From NCBI GenBank assembly GCA_030549175.1, contig JAUKUA010000005.1, positions 2,046,001 through 2,110,000 of the forward strand: a stretch of DNA of 64,000 bases, read 5' to 3'. The notes below the pieces were generated by a model. That model saw only the letters and a program-made list of their open reading frames with translations. It made no database searches and was not told the origin of the DNA. Source of the stretch: Lasiosphaeris hirsuta. Taxonomy: Eukaryota; Ascomycota; Sordariomycetes; Sordariales; Lasiosphaeriaceae. Within the stretch, counting starts at the first letter, position 1; every line of letters starts with the position of its first letter. The translations under genes and the position numbers were made by a program. Of this stretch, positions 10,040 to 21,756 are shown one piece after another.

Positions 10040-13000
10040 GTGTTTCTGGTCAGGTCTGACAGCTGGCGGGCGTCGCTTGCTCGCTATAACATAGGTATAC
10101 ACGATATCTCGAATATGAGCAATAATTGTGCAAATGCCGCAGGGCTCTCTGCAGAGGCCGTGATTCTGGTGGCGTGAGCACAGCGTTGCTCTCTGGAAAT
10201 GCGGTGCATGCACGGCCAGGATTGCAAGAGGCCATGTCCCCATCTTCTCCTTTTGCCTGCTGGCTTGCAGGTGGCAACGGACTCCAATACGGCAAGCGAG
10301 GAGCCTTGGCCATGGCCAGCCAGGAGTTCAGTATTTTATTTTTTATTTTTTGGGCACATTTTGGTAATCATAAACGGCTCCGTCAAGCCACACAGGCAAA
10401 GCATCAGAGTCAAGAGGCTTTGCCTCCTCAATCAGCAGGCCACAAGCCTGCCCTGAAGCTTCAGTACTACTAGTAAAGTTCTTTATCACGACTGCTGTTT
10501 GTTCCTTGACAGTTTACTGAAAATGCATTTTCGCTGCATTCTCAACTGTCCCAATGATGAGTGCCATGCACCATATTTGGTGCCTTGATTGGACCGCATT
10601 CGCTTGGGTGTCTAGGGGTCTGTTGTTCAGGTCAATGCTGTTCTTTCTCCTGAGGCTACCGGCGTCAGTGGGGACCACACGGCACAGAAGCACTGGCCAG
10701 CACAGTCGCGAGATGCGAAAGCGCAGGGCGACTCGAGAGTCAAGGTGACCTTGTTGCGCCCGACCTGGAAACATCACATCACTCATGAATCGCTCATGCG
10801 GAGTTGGCCTGTCTGTTTGATTACTTTCATGAAAATACATCCTGCCCGCCTAGCTACGATGTTACCTAGGGGAACAAGGGGCGGCTCTTCATCTATCTCA
10901 ATCATAATGCAATCAGATTGGCTGGGGAGACATCGCGGGGGTAGCGCCGCCGGCCGCGGGCAAAAAGCGGCGGGTGCTACGCGACAGATCTCTCTCTGGG
11001 GTTGGCAAAAGTCCTCCCAGGTCTTAGAGGGCAGTGCAGGTTGTTCAAAGAGACTGTGTAGTAGCTTTTGGAATATCTGATATTTCATTTTACGAGTTGT
11101 AACTTTTCATGCCTTAGACGTCTTTTGGTCATGGTCAATGAAACCAAAGACCATACCCAAGGTAACTAGCCTGTGGGTTGTTTTTCTTCGTGTCAACAGT
11201 AGTTGAGTACCTATGATTTTCGCCCAAAGCATCAAGGTTTTCTATAACTTGCGAGGTCGAGCCCGCCTCCTTCGATATCGTCTGCAAAGGCGAATGGTTC
11301 TTGCAGACTCGATGCAAGTTATTTTTTCTTCTGTTTGCAAACCTTGTTCGCCCCGCCGATTGCGAAGCTGAGGGCTGTCCACATGGGCATATGGTGTGTT
11401 ATACGCCGAAAGAAAGGAACAAATGATTGAACAAGTGTTATAAGGCTAGGCTATACAGTATCTATCCAAACCCAGCAAAAAAGATATTGTTCCCAATATC
11501 TTTCTGTCTCAAACACTCCACCTCCACAGTCGGATACATGATGTCCAGCTGATTAGCTGCATGTCCAACTAGTGACCACCAAATATACACGGACCCCGAC
11601 TCATTTCAACTCCCGCTACGCACAGAGGAAGAAGCGCAATGTTCACCTCTCTGCATTGTGAAGAGAGAGACCTGACCCAAAAGGATGAAAAGTAACCGGA
11701 CCCTGGTCGCACTCAGCACCCACGGCCAGTCGTCACTTCCAGGACTCGCCTAGTCAGCGATCCCGGCGTACATAAATACCTTGCGCAATCGCACTAAGAT
11801 GTCCCCGCCGCTTTAACGACATCGGGGGCCTGCGCTCCCTCCCACCCACCAGCCATCCCCTGACGGTTAGCCAGCTGGCAGCCATAACAAAAGGTACGTA
11901 CTTGTTGGAGATACGAAAGCCCTTGTGCCGCGCGACCGTCGCGAGGCGCCCCCTGGCCTTGCAGGGGAGGAGCGCTGATACCCCAGCCACAGTCGTCAAA
12001 TCCCACCCAGTCGATTCTGAAACCTGCTTCAGAAATAGCTCTGGGAAGTCGGCGGACATCGAGAGGAACAGGGGATACATAGTATACGCAAGAGGGGTCT
12101 GGATTTCTGGCGCTAAACCCACCGCAGCTCCTTTACGTCTTTTTTCCTATTCTCTGGCGCTGGCGCCTCGGTGGAGATTCGGGATCAAGCATCAACGGCC
12201 TAAAGGCTACTATGAAATGTCCCGGGTCGACAACACTGTGGTGCTTTGGTGCAATGGATGGGATTTCTGCCTTTTTGCATTCTCGCCAACAACAGGCACC
12301 GCTTCTTACACCCCGTTTTGGATTGTTTCCTTTGAGTCGCTTGATCCACCCCACCCCCTCTACTACGTCTACCACTCACTCTCACTTCGTAAGACGGCAC
12401 ACATTCCTCTGAATATGGTGGCTGGCCGGTCAACATATGCGGAGTGGAGTGGTGAATAGGTGTGCTTGAATGGTGCGCTCTGCATACACCAGGTCCATCT
12501 TGAGGTCCATATCGCTCAGCCGCTCTAGGAAACACAGCTGATAAACCTGCCTCCGACGGGCAGCTTACACTACGCAGTATGTTTCTCCCGTCACCGAATC
12601 CGGCCGCAAGTTTTGGATGGTCCGCGATCCCCCCGGCCGGGCATCGCCGGCGGTTCGCCACAGAGCGACTCCACTGGCCGTTAGCCCACATGGCCAGCGG
12701 GGCAGACTGAGATGGGTCTGCTGCGATCTGGTCACTTCCATCAACGGCTCCTCTCCGAGGACCAAGACCGTCATGGGTGGCACGATCGCGATCCCAACTT
12801 GGCCATGCTCCGGCTGCCGGTTGAAATGTGGTTCAAGGGTGCAGAAGAGTCCGGACCGCCGATGCCGAATGCACGGGAGATAGATCCTTCCCTTGAGGCA
12901 AGGAAGCTTGAAAGTGGGGGATATGCACAGCATAGCTGGAAGCGGTAGGTAGGCAGGGTGGGCTCGCTTGATCACCATGACCAGCAGATTCTGAAACTCA

Positions 13001-16000
13001 AAAACCTCTGTGTCAAAAAGAGAGATCCCCTTTTTTCTGTGGGGTTGGGACCCGTGGCTGATGTCTGTGCTTTGCGCTCTTGTGGACTTTTTCTTGTCCC
13101 GTTCCTGGATTGCCCGCAGCCATCTCCCATCTCCTGCCCGTTGACCTGACTCCGCCGTTCTTGGGCACCCACGAAATGACCGCACTCACTGCCGCCGCCT
13201 GCTCTGCCGCACTTACTCAGGCCGCCGCCCCCGACTGACAGCAAGGAAACGTGGGCAACCTCCATATGGACACCACAAGGGCCTGTCATGAACGCGTCGT
13301 TGCACATTCCGACCTCTAGGTAAGCCTAGAGCACACCACTAATTTTTGTTATCGAGTCGGAGTGACTTTGCAGTTCGCAGGATGGGAAAGAAAAATGGCT
13401 CGAGCGGGAGCGAGGGTCACATACCATCCTACCACGGAATGGCCGCTGCAGGCATCTCCAGGCCACCAGCCCCAAGCCAAGGCGATGGCGGTGATGGCAC
13501 GCACCCACGCACTTGCATACTTACGCACTTCCACATACACCAAGCACCATCGCCATCACACCCACATACAGTATCCCCACACCGCAGCTGCAGGACTCCT
13601 CATAATCTCGATTATACTGCAACCCACGGTCAAGGCTGCAACCGGTTATCAGTATTTGTCGAGTGTTTCCAACCCGTCCGCCAGGCTGGACCCGTGGGCC
13701 GCCGCTCGACAAACATTCATCAGTGGGGTCCCTATTCCGGGCCCTTCTGCACGGTTTGATCGGGTATCTCGATGAAAGCACCACGCCATAGTTGCCGTGT
13801 CTGTGCTGCCTGCCAAATCAAGAGACCGAAATTCGGCGCCAGGCGAAGCTCATCAGTCAGCTTCTGGTTGTTTGGCTCAAAAACAGCCGCATCTGCACCA
13901 ATCGGCAGCGGGCTGTACCACCCCGTATTCGCCGCTGTCCACTGTGCGACTGCCTCCTCAGGGTCTTCGGTGCAATGATAGGAGAATTGTTCGTGGGCGC
14001 GCCATTGCAGGATGCTGTCGCTGACTCGGCGCCTTCAGACCGCGGCGTCACCGCCTCCTTTACCACTCCCGCTGCTGGTAGCCCTAAACGCGAGCCAGCG
14101 ATTCGGATTCAGCAAATAGGTTCAGCCCCTTGGGTCCGTTGCGGGTGTGTTTTATTTTGAGTGCTTCTTTGAAGTCGCGAGTGCGCTTTGCTCTGGTTAC
14201 TGAAGCAGTGTATTCGTGCCATTGGCAATATGGCGGGCTTTCCCTTGCGTGTTTCATCTTTTTGCGAGACAAATAGGCTAAGCTAAATTCTCGCGCCCTG
14301 CAGCCGCTGGTCTTTCCGTCAACGGCTAGCCAATCATGAGCCCGGCGCGTGCCTAGGGATGACATGGGCGATACGCATTGACAGCTCGCAGCCAGCAACA
14401 CCCCCCTCCCTCGCATGCAGTGTGATGTTTCCCCCCGCGAAGAACCTTTGGACGGGGTTCGAGAGCTCCTCAGGACACTGATTGGCCTCCTCAGAATGGC
14501 CGTTGGCCAGGGTTGGCTTTGAGAAACTGGGTTCCCGCTGCAGTGCGAGGCGGTCGCAAGTGCCACAACCTACTCGACGGTCACTCTTGAGTACGAGAAT
14601 AGCAGCATTTAGCCCATCCGCTGGCCGCGAGACGGCCGCAGTTGGGGGAAAGAAACACAACCTCTTTGTCTAGCCCTATTGTATGTAGGCACCGGCACAC
14701 CTGGCGCAAACTTCCCGCTGTGGTCTCTTGGTCCACCATCCGCATCGTTTTGACCGCCCGTGGCAAGTTGGTCATATATCGGCGGCCAGGCGGTAAAGGG
14801 TGATGGGAAAACCCCGTCGCTGGTCTAAATGCAGGTACGGCGGGATCTGCCCTCATGCAGGGTGAGAGATCTGTGTGATCTTGTGCCATGATTTCCGATG
14901 GCCGCGAGACTGATCACAAGCTCTGGCGGGTGAAGGGCCCTGAGCGAAGGTCTTTCGATGCGTAATAAATGTAATGCCGCCAAGCGTCCAGGTGGGGGTT
15001 AGGTAAGGCTTACCTTACCGTCTGCTCCCAAAAGACTTGCGGAGGGAGAGACTATTGATAGTAACAAAGGCGCCCCCCTGGATTGTGCCTGCTGTTGTGG
15101 GAAAGGGATGGAATGCAGATCCCAGATAATAGCCAACTGCGGCCTTCTCGCAGGACGTGTAGCTCCTAGCGCAACCGAGACCAACAAAAAAAAAAAGCCC
15201 AGAATTTCATTTTCTGCGCTGCCCTATTCCAACCGACTTGCACCGCCATCGCGTCTCATATCAACAATATCTGGGCTTGCTAGCTCAGAGTGCAGCCATG
15301 TGCTGGCCTCGAGAGGGTGAATGAAAGCACATGCCAAGGCAGATCCTGAAACGTCAGGTCAAGGACGTCCGATGTGATCGAGTTCTTGAAACAAAAAAAA
15401 GAAGCTCTCCTTTTCGTCGAAATTCCCAATGAGAGCGCGTCAACCCAAAAGACCGAGGCCATTGGGCGGCATTTGGGTCTCGACGTCCTCAGGTCCCTCG
15501 CCTCGTACCCTCGCGAAGCTCCAATTGGCTGCCGTCGGGCAGCTCGCATAAAATCTACTTTTCTCCTTGCTCGGCAGCACAGCTTAAAGGGGGCAGGTGG
15601 CAGATTAGGTAACAGTGAAGAAGAAGGTCCAGGAGCATGCAAACAATGCGGGCTATGGCTCGCAATGTAACCTTGCGCACGGAACGGCAGTTTGTCCGCT
15701 TCCTTTGATTGCGGCCGCGGTGTTGGGGGAGGAAAAAGGGGGAAGCTTCCGGGGTCGAGAACCGGGCAACGACAGTCGGACGCTCGGGTCGCTAGAGCAC
15801 CCACCGGTCGAGTCCATCTGTCGAGTCCCTCTCGCGCGACTCTCGGTGTGGTGGAGTTACTGCAGAGGGGATGCCGATTTCAGCCAGCCCGCGACACTCC
15901 GAAACAAGCGCCGCTGGGGTTTTGGAGGGTTTTGGGGTGGCCGGTGATGGACTCAGGGGCCCGGGGAAGGAGATGAAACTCGGCCAGACCCCGTCACATC

Positions 16001-16688
16001 TCCTTCCAGAAGAGCGGGGTGGGCAACGACTTTGTGTAATTGAATCCCATGCTAGGTAGGTCCTCCTGGTAGCATTGAGTCCCACCCAACCGAGCCATTG
16101 GGGGCCAGGGGTAGAGAGGATGCCGTGATGCGAAAAAACAATCCGGCCACACAACGTGACATTCTGGCATCCTTCTAGTCCGCCCCCCAGCTCGAGGACA
16201 GCGCGCAGCACAGGCAGCCCGGTCGGTCCCTCTGGGTTTGAAACAAATTGACGGGTCAGGATCCCATTCAGGACCCGTCCATGACCCAATGCCTTGCCAT
16301 TGGTCAATGGCCTTGATCTCTTGCCCTTCTCTCTCGTCTTCCTGTTCCGCTCTTGGCACATTGCAGCGCTACACTACCGAGCTCGGCCAGCAGACGGCCT
16401 GGCGAAAGCATGGACCGCGGCCCGGCTGGTAAAAGCTGGTAATGGGAGGAAGGAAGAAGCACGAACGCATCCGTGCGGCAGAGGCTCTTCTCGGTTGACC
16501 TATGCCGTGACAGGAAACCTCGAAGGGGGCGTGAGAGTGTGCGAAAGAGAAGGCTGGGATGGATAATCTCCCAGCTACAGGTGAATACAACATCGCGCAC
16601 GAGAAAATGCCTGTATCACACGGGCTGCAACCGTGATGTGATTGATAGCTCTGCAAGTCGTCCGGCCTTGCGAGCAGGCCGGAGCTCA

Positions 16689-16708
16689 GGGGGGGGGGGG
16701 GGGGGGGG
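16689..16708. repeat. Run of 20 guanines
   Basis: This G20 tract is followed by a single A and seven more G. It lies in the gene-poor region and could form a G-quadruplex. Confidence 0.95.
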
Positions 16709-19177
16709 AGGGGGGGCATCGATAGAGCTGGTCAGCGGGACCTTGCAGACACATTTTCGTCGTGAGAGGACATGTATTCGTTGTGGCTTGACCAGCCAAA
16801 CCGGACTGACTACAGCTACCAGCAGGCCCAGGTATACCCAGGCATATTTCTGCCTGTGGCCATCTCTTGTATCCTGCATACGCATTCACTGAGAGTTACT
16901 CGTCCTGTTCTGTGAGCCAAGAGATCGGGATCCCACAGTCGCCGCCTGAACACCGTGCGCCGAGGCCCCATTACTCGAGATGCGATGGGTCCAGTCTTTG
17001 GTATCGACCGTGGATGCGCTGGGTTGGTTTGGTGGGTGTATCCGCAGCCACCACGAAGCAATGGCAGACAACCCGAAACATGGACAGCCAACTCCTCCCT
17101 CGTTACTCAGGTCCGATTTGAGCAGCTAGGTAGGGACAGCAACAGCCCGACTCGAGCCAGCTATCCAGCCTTGCCGATTGTCTGTCGAGAGCTTGTCCCA
17201 TCGCCTCGACGGGTGGCGTGGCGGGTCTCTCGACCGTCCGCGGCATCTCTCTCGTTGGACCGGTTCTTGAATCCGGGGTAATGGGAAGAATACACTTGTG
17301 TTTCGCCTTTCTCTCTGCCGTCGCCTTCTCCTGCCCGCCCCCAGGACAGGACCCCGAACTCGGCCCTTTCGAGCCTCACGTTCGGCTCCAAGGCAGGGCA
17401 TCGTATATGTCGGGCATCATATAGCCACGAGGCAGCAAGGCTCCACGCCCGACGGCTTCCCGAAGACTGGAAGGTCTTTAGCCACCGGCCAATGAGAGCC
17501 TCATCGCCCACATCCCGGGAAGGTACCCGCTGCTAGATCAAGAGAAGAAGATCGACATCTGAAACCCCAAGACCCTGGAGAGCATAATACTCTGCTATCA
17601 CCGTCGGTGGGCATCGTCCCCTCGTTCCTGCTCTTCGTTTGTGCGTTGGTGATGTGCGTGGTCAATCCCAAAAGGCATGAACCTGCGGCCGCTCGGACGG
17701 AGGACCGGCCCCAGTAACACGACATGATATGCTCTGCCCCTAAGCGGTGTCTTCCGACTGGAGTAAGCAGCACGCGGTCCACGCACAGCGAGCTAGGCAG
17801 GTTAGCTAGGTTAACTGGCAAGTGTCAACAGCTCTCTCTGTCTCTCTCTCTCGCCCCCTGGCCCCGGTGCGGTGAAAGGCATGAGGGACTTGCGGATCAA
17901 CCATGCACGCATGCCTCTATGCTACTACCGCCGGCGGGGGATGCGACCCTGGCCCCTGAAGCGAATGGCGAGCATTGGCAATGAGAGAGCTGGGCAGGGG
18001 AAGGCAGGCACGCGTTGGGGGGGGAAATGGCCGAGAGTGGGCATGCATCTTTTCATGTGCTGGTAAGGAGTCCGAGTCGGAATGCTACGTTAGACAATGC
18101 ATTGCGAATATTGTTATGAGGTCAGTCAGTTACTCGCTCCCGAAGCTAGTGGAGTCTTAAGATCCCTCCGTAGGGTGATGCTGATCTCTTTTCGGAAGAG
18201 CTAGACCGTTGCGATTGACGGTAGGCTAGGGTTGAAGACTGTTCGAGAAGACGGTGTAGGTTGAGCTACCACGTTGGGTTAAGGGAGTGGTACCGATGTG
18301 AATGGCCGGACGAGGCGGATCAAAGCAACCCTGCAATTCAACGTTCTCGGCATAGCTATCCACAGTTGGAGACGAATTAGGAACACTCCACCCGCTAGTA
18401 GAACCCATTATAGTGTCATTTCTGCTGCGAAGTAGTACCAATCTTGAGTCGGAAAAAGGCGAAGGCCGACTTCCCTTTCGGGTGGGCGAGCCAGCCATAG
18501 ATATGGACTATCGTGTGCCACCTTGATTCGAATAGTGGGCACACCTTCCGCCGAATGCTCCCAGTCCAAGGTGGACGGCACTACTGGGAGATATCAAGGA
18601 TCGATGTTTGTCAAGTTAGTTTTGGCATCGGGAGCGTGGACCTAGTGAGTCAGTGATAAGATACAAAACGGGCCCATGTCCCATTGACGGGAAAGACGAT
18701 GTGATGCAATACGTCCTTCTACAATTGTAAGGCCTGGATGGGTAAACAACATCATCAACATCAAGGTCAAGCAGTTAATTAGCTAGCTGTGCCTGCGTGG
18801 CTGGACTGGCTTAACGCATGATGGAGTATCATGTCAATAAACACTCAGTAAACTTACTTCCTTCGGTGTGTAGTTGCTGGAAGCTGGTAGGCGAAAGTCG
18901 ACATTAATATACTCCATAGTATATTGTTGGGGAGTTGCCAGAACCCTTATATCTGAGAATTCACTCTTCCTACGCCAACGCCCCATTCATCTCAAACGCC
19001 CCGAGATGTCATGTTCTGGTTCTTAAACATACAAGAATCAAAGGGTGAGCCGTAACTTAATTGAGCAGCTCGGGGAGCATGTCAAGGTTGTTGTGGTCAG
19101 CGGAGTCATCTGATGGCCACATGGTGCAGTAACTAAGAAATATAAATTGTCTACGAGGCGACATAATCATTATCATG

Positions 19178-21232
19178 CTAAATACTCCTGAGGCTCTTCT
19201 CCATGAGTTTGAGCTCTTCCCTAACCTTGGGGCAGTAGTGTTTTTTCAACAGTTCGCCCTCCCATATCGTCGCCGTAAAGGGATTGCTCCCCTCCACGGT
19301 TTCGCTCAGCGGCTTGAACGTCCCATCTCCCTTTCTCTCCTCTGTGTTCCACAAAGCATTGATCTTCTTCCCGTGGGTATGAAGAATATCCTGAAGGAGT
19401 CCCAAGACGGCTTCGCATGATCTCTCCGGCATGTGCAGGCATATGGACATCAGCTGCTTCGAGAATGCAGCCAGACGCAGTGGTGGCACAGAGCGGATAT
19501 TCCACGGCGGAAGGAGAACCCCACTGAGACATCTCATCATCAGGACGGTGGTGGTCTGAAGGTTGACCTTGAAATCTTTCCGCTTATCAACACCGGAGCC
19601 ATCTGGGTCAGGAAGATGAAGTGATTTGGCACCAAGCTCAAGATCCGCGTTGACCGAAAGGCTGAACAGGCTTCGGTATAGATGGGTGATGAAGAAGGAT
19701 AGGTCAAGGTGCAGACCCGTTCGAGCGTTATGTGCATCCTGTCCTGCCAATAGTGCAAACGCGGTGACTGTACATAGCAATGCCTCTCTACTTGTGTCCC
19801 GGACGTCTGAAAAATCATTGTCGGTGTCTGCCATTTCCTCATCTTCGTCACCACTTTCCTCTGATTCACCCAGCTCGGCAGCCCGGATCAGATCTTTTAG
19901 GGCTTCGAGAAGGTCGCCAAAGAAGTTTTGGTTGATCAAGTGAGAGTATTTAGCAAGACCTTCCAGCACAGCACCCATAAGATGAGGCGACCGTGCCTTG
20001 AGGATCCGGAAGTAGGTAGCAAACACCATCTTCAAGGTCTCGGATTGCATCTGATCCCTCTCCTCATGGGCAATGGTTGCATCGGCTTGAGCTATGACCT
20101 TCTCCGCGGCCTTCTGCTCCTTTACAAGCTTCCTTTGCTTCTTTGTGCGGAATTCTTTCTTCTGTCTTAGTTTCTTCCCGTTCGGAGCTTCATCTGGGCG
20201 GTCGACATCGTCGTGCGAGGCTTTGCCGCCAAACTCTGAAAGAAGTCGTAGGTGGAGGAACAGATTTAGCACACTCTCGTCACAGTGGTACTCCCGAGCC
20301 TTCATCATCTTCGTCAAGAGCGAAACTGCTTCCATGGAGGGCCTCCCCTCCTCATCCTCATGAAGTAGTGTCTCGATAGCTTTGCGACACTTGATAAAAT
20401 CTGCATCCGGCATCCGCGCGCTCAGTTTCCTCACCAGGATCCTGAGTAGATCGCTTCTGAAGTTGAAATGTGGCACAGCACCCAACAAAGTGCAGGCACA
20501 AGTGATAGCAATACTGGAGAGAGATTTTGTGCGCTTCTCGCCTTTCACAAGCGGTGTGGATGCGTGTGTTGCGAGCGTCTTCAGGTAGGCGTGATACCCG
20601 GTGACCAGGGCTTGCTCGAATATGCGCACCTTTTTGACATCCTTCGACAGCTTCTCTACAGCAGGATCTTCTGATGCAGGTCGAATCCGGTATCCGGGGA
20701 TGACATCTTTGTAGACGGCCATCTGAGTGAGGAGAGCGAGCTTCCGGACAGCCTTGAGTCGGGAGTCGCCGACGGCGGCTAGCGCCTTGAAAGCGCCTGG
20801 GTGGTCTTCCGGATCCTCGTTGATCAGGCTCGCTATCTTGGCAAGCTCTTCCTGGGCGTTCTTGATCTGGTCTCGCTCCGGGATCTTGGGCTGCTCTGGA
20901 GCACGGGGGACGGGCTCGTCCGGGGGAACCTCGTGGTCTCCATCACTCTCGAGCCACTCGGCGTCGCTGGCTATAGACTCGACATCGTCCTGGGGTACCC
21001 AAGATCCCGTTGCAGTCTTGACAGGAAGCCTGCCGGTAGTAGCATCTGCGATGGTCTTCTTCTTGTCCTTCTTGCCTTTCCTGGGGCGGGATTCGTAGTC
21101 GTTCTCGAGATTCCAGTCAGTCGCACTCTTGAAGAAGGACTTTTGGACTTTGGTGTCGGTTTTCGTTGATCCTTGGCCGTCAACTGATCGCGGCGGCGTC
21201 AGCCTGCGCCTTTTGGGAGGGTGGGAAGCCAT
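19178..21232 (-). CDS. NOC3: Nucleolar complex protein 3
   Basis: Noc3 partners Noc2 in nuclear export of 60S pre-ribosomes and in yeast also has a role in replication initiation. It is a single uninterrupted exon of 684 residues, typical for fungal Noc3. The N-terminus is basic (PPKRRRLTPPRS) and is followed by an acidic segment. The NOC3 domain starts near residue 130, with KIASLINEDPEDHPGAFKAL followed by the hallmark VYKDVIPGYRIRP. A lysine-rich coiled segment (KKLRQKKEFRTKKQRKLVKE) leads into the CBF/Noc HEAT-like region containing VFATYFRIL and an acidic insert. The C-terminus ends KKHYCPKVREEL and KSLRSI, as is usual for the family. It shares a 524 bp promoter with UTP10, another ribosome-assembly gene. 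Confidence 0.95.
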   Translation of the reverse strand: MASHPPKRRRLTPPRSVDGQGSTKTDTKVQKSFFKSATDWNLENDYESRPRKGKKDKKKTIADATTGRLPVKTATGSWVPQDDVESIASDAEWLESDGDHEVPPDEPVPRAPEQPKIPERDQIKNAQEELAKIASLINEDPEDHPGAFKALAAVGDSRLKAVRKLALLTQMAVYKDVIPGYRIRPASEDPAVEKLSKDVKKVRIFEQALVTGYHAYLKTLATHASTPLVKGEKRTKSLSSIAITCACTLLGAVPHFNFRSDLLRILVRKLSARMPDADFIKCRKAIETLLHEDEEGRPSMEAVSLLTKMMKAREYHCDESVLNLFLHLRLLSEFGGKASHDDVDRPDEAPNGKKLRQKKEFRTKKQRKLVKEQKAAEKVIAQADATIAHEERDQMQSETLKMVFATYFRILKARSPHLMGAVLEGLAKYSHLINQNFFGDLLEALKDLIRAAELGESEESGDEDEEMADTDNDFSDVRDTSREALLCTVTAFALLAGQDAHNARTGLHLDLSFFITHLYRSLFSLSVNADLELGAKSLHLPDPDGSGVDKRKDFKVNLQTTTVLMMRCLSGVLLPPWNIRSVPPLRLAAFSKQLMSICLHMPERSCEAVLGLLQDILHTHGKKINALWNTEERKGDGTFKPLSETVEGSNPFTATIWEGELLKKHYCPKVREELKLMEKSLRSI

Positions 21233-21756
21233 GGGTGGTGCTGTTCTGTAGTGGAGGAGGAGGTGTGGTTGTGAGCCCGGAACTTTTTGTAACTTTTTTC
21301 TCCTTCAATTCCAATGCACACACAGCAAGACAAGCACCAGCCCCACCAACCTGCATCTTATCGGGGACTTCCTATTGGACCAATCAACGATTATCGACAA
21401 TCGGGTCCCCACAACAGAAAAAAAATCTGGGAATGTTGCATTGCGGGTGGTCAATTGTAGCTAGCAAACTAAGAGCATTTGCGACTCGAAAATAATTCAG
21501 AGCGACCTTGACCTGCTCTCGAAGTTGCGTCAGTCCTGATACCTACCCACCACAGCCGACCTAGCTCACTGGCAGCTCAGTCACTGATTGTGCAACTATT
21601 ACAACTGCGAGGCTTTTATTCACCCCGAGCAGCCCTTGTCAAAACGACACTTCAGGATCGCGCGGAACGAAACCGCATGTCGCCGATGCCTACGTCGTGA
21701 CGTTCTTTTGAAACTGGCATTGAAGGGAGGGACAGTGTGCGCGAACATTATTCAGT
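21233..21756. promoter_or_regulatory. Bidirectional promoter NOC3/UTP10
   Basis: This 524 bp separates two divergently transcribed ribosome-biogenesis genes, an arrangement that suggests co-regulation. Two opposed CCAAT boxes overlap in ATTGGACCAAT (21374-21384). About 50 bp before the NOC3 start codon are AACTTTTTG (21281-21289) and a second AACTTTTTT (21291-21299). The first is identical to a 9-mer in the FAF1 promoter and recalls the yeast RRPE motif. A poly-A patch lies at about 21417-21425. The regulatory role is inferred. Confidence 0.6.

Larger units (their letters stand above)
8389..19177. other. 10.8 kb gene-poor region upstream of STE12
   Basis: No ORF in these 10.8 kb carries a recognisable domain, a supported splice structure or family-like composition. 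The many ORFs of 60-200 codons are rich in Arg, Pro, His and Cys and overlap on both strands, as expected of chance frames in GC-rich DNA. Base composition resembles the flanking genes, and I see no heavy AT-bias that would suggest RIP-mutated transposons. It holds a 40 A run (9998-10037), a 20 G run (16689-16708) and many CT/GA-rich patches. I found no tRNA B-box with a matching A-box and no 5S rRNA. It could contain the distal STE12 promoter, long untranslated leader sequence or long non-coding RNAs, which sequence alone cannot show. Confidence 0.6.

Noticed and set aside
11902..12459. 185-codon + strand ORF in the STE12-upstream region
   Set aside because: No domain, chance-like composition, overlaps other ORFs on the opposite strand and has no splice context.
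15280..16361. Several 100-190-codon minus-strand ORFs
   Set aside because: They overlap each other in different frames, are rich in Arg, Pro, Cys and Ser, and look like GC-rich non-coding DNA.
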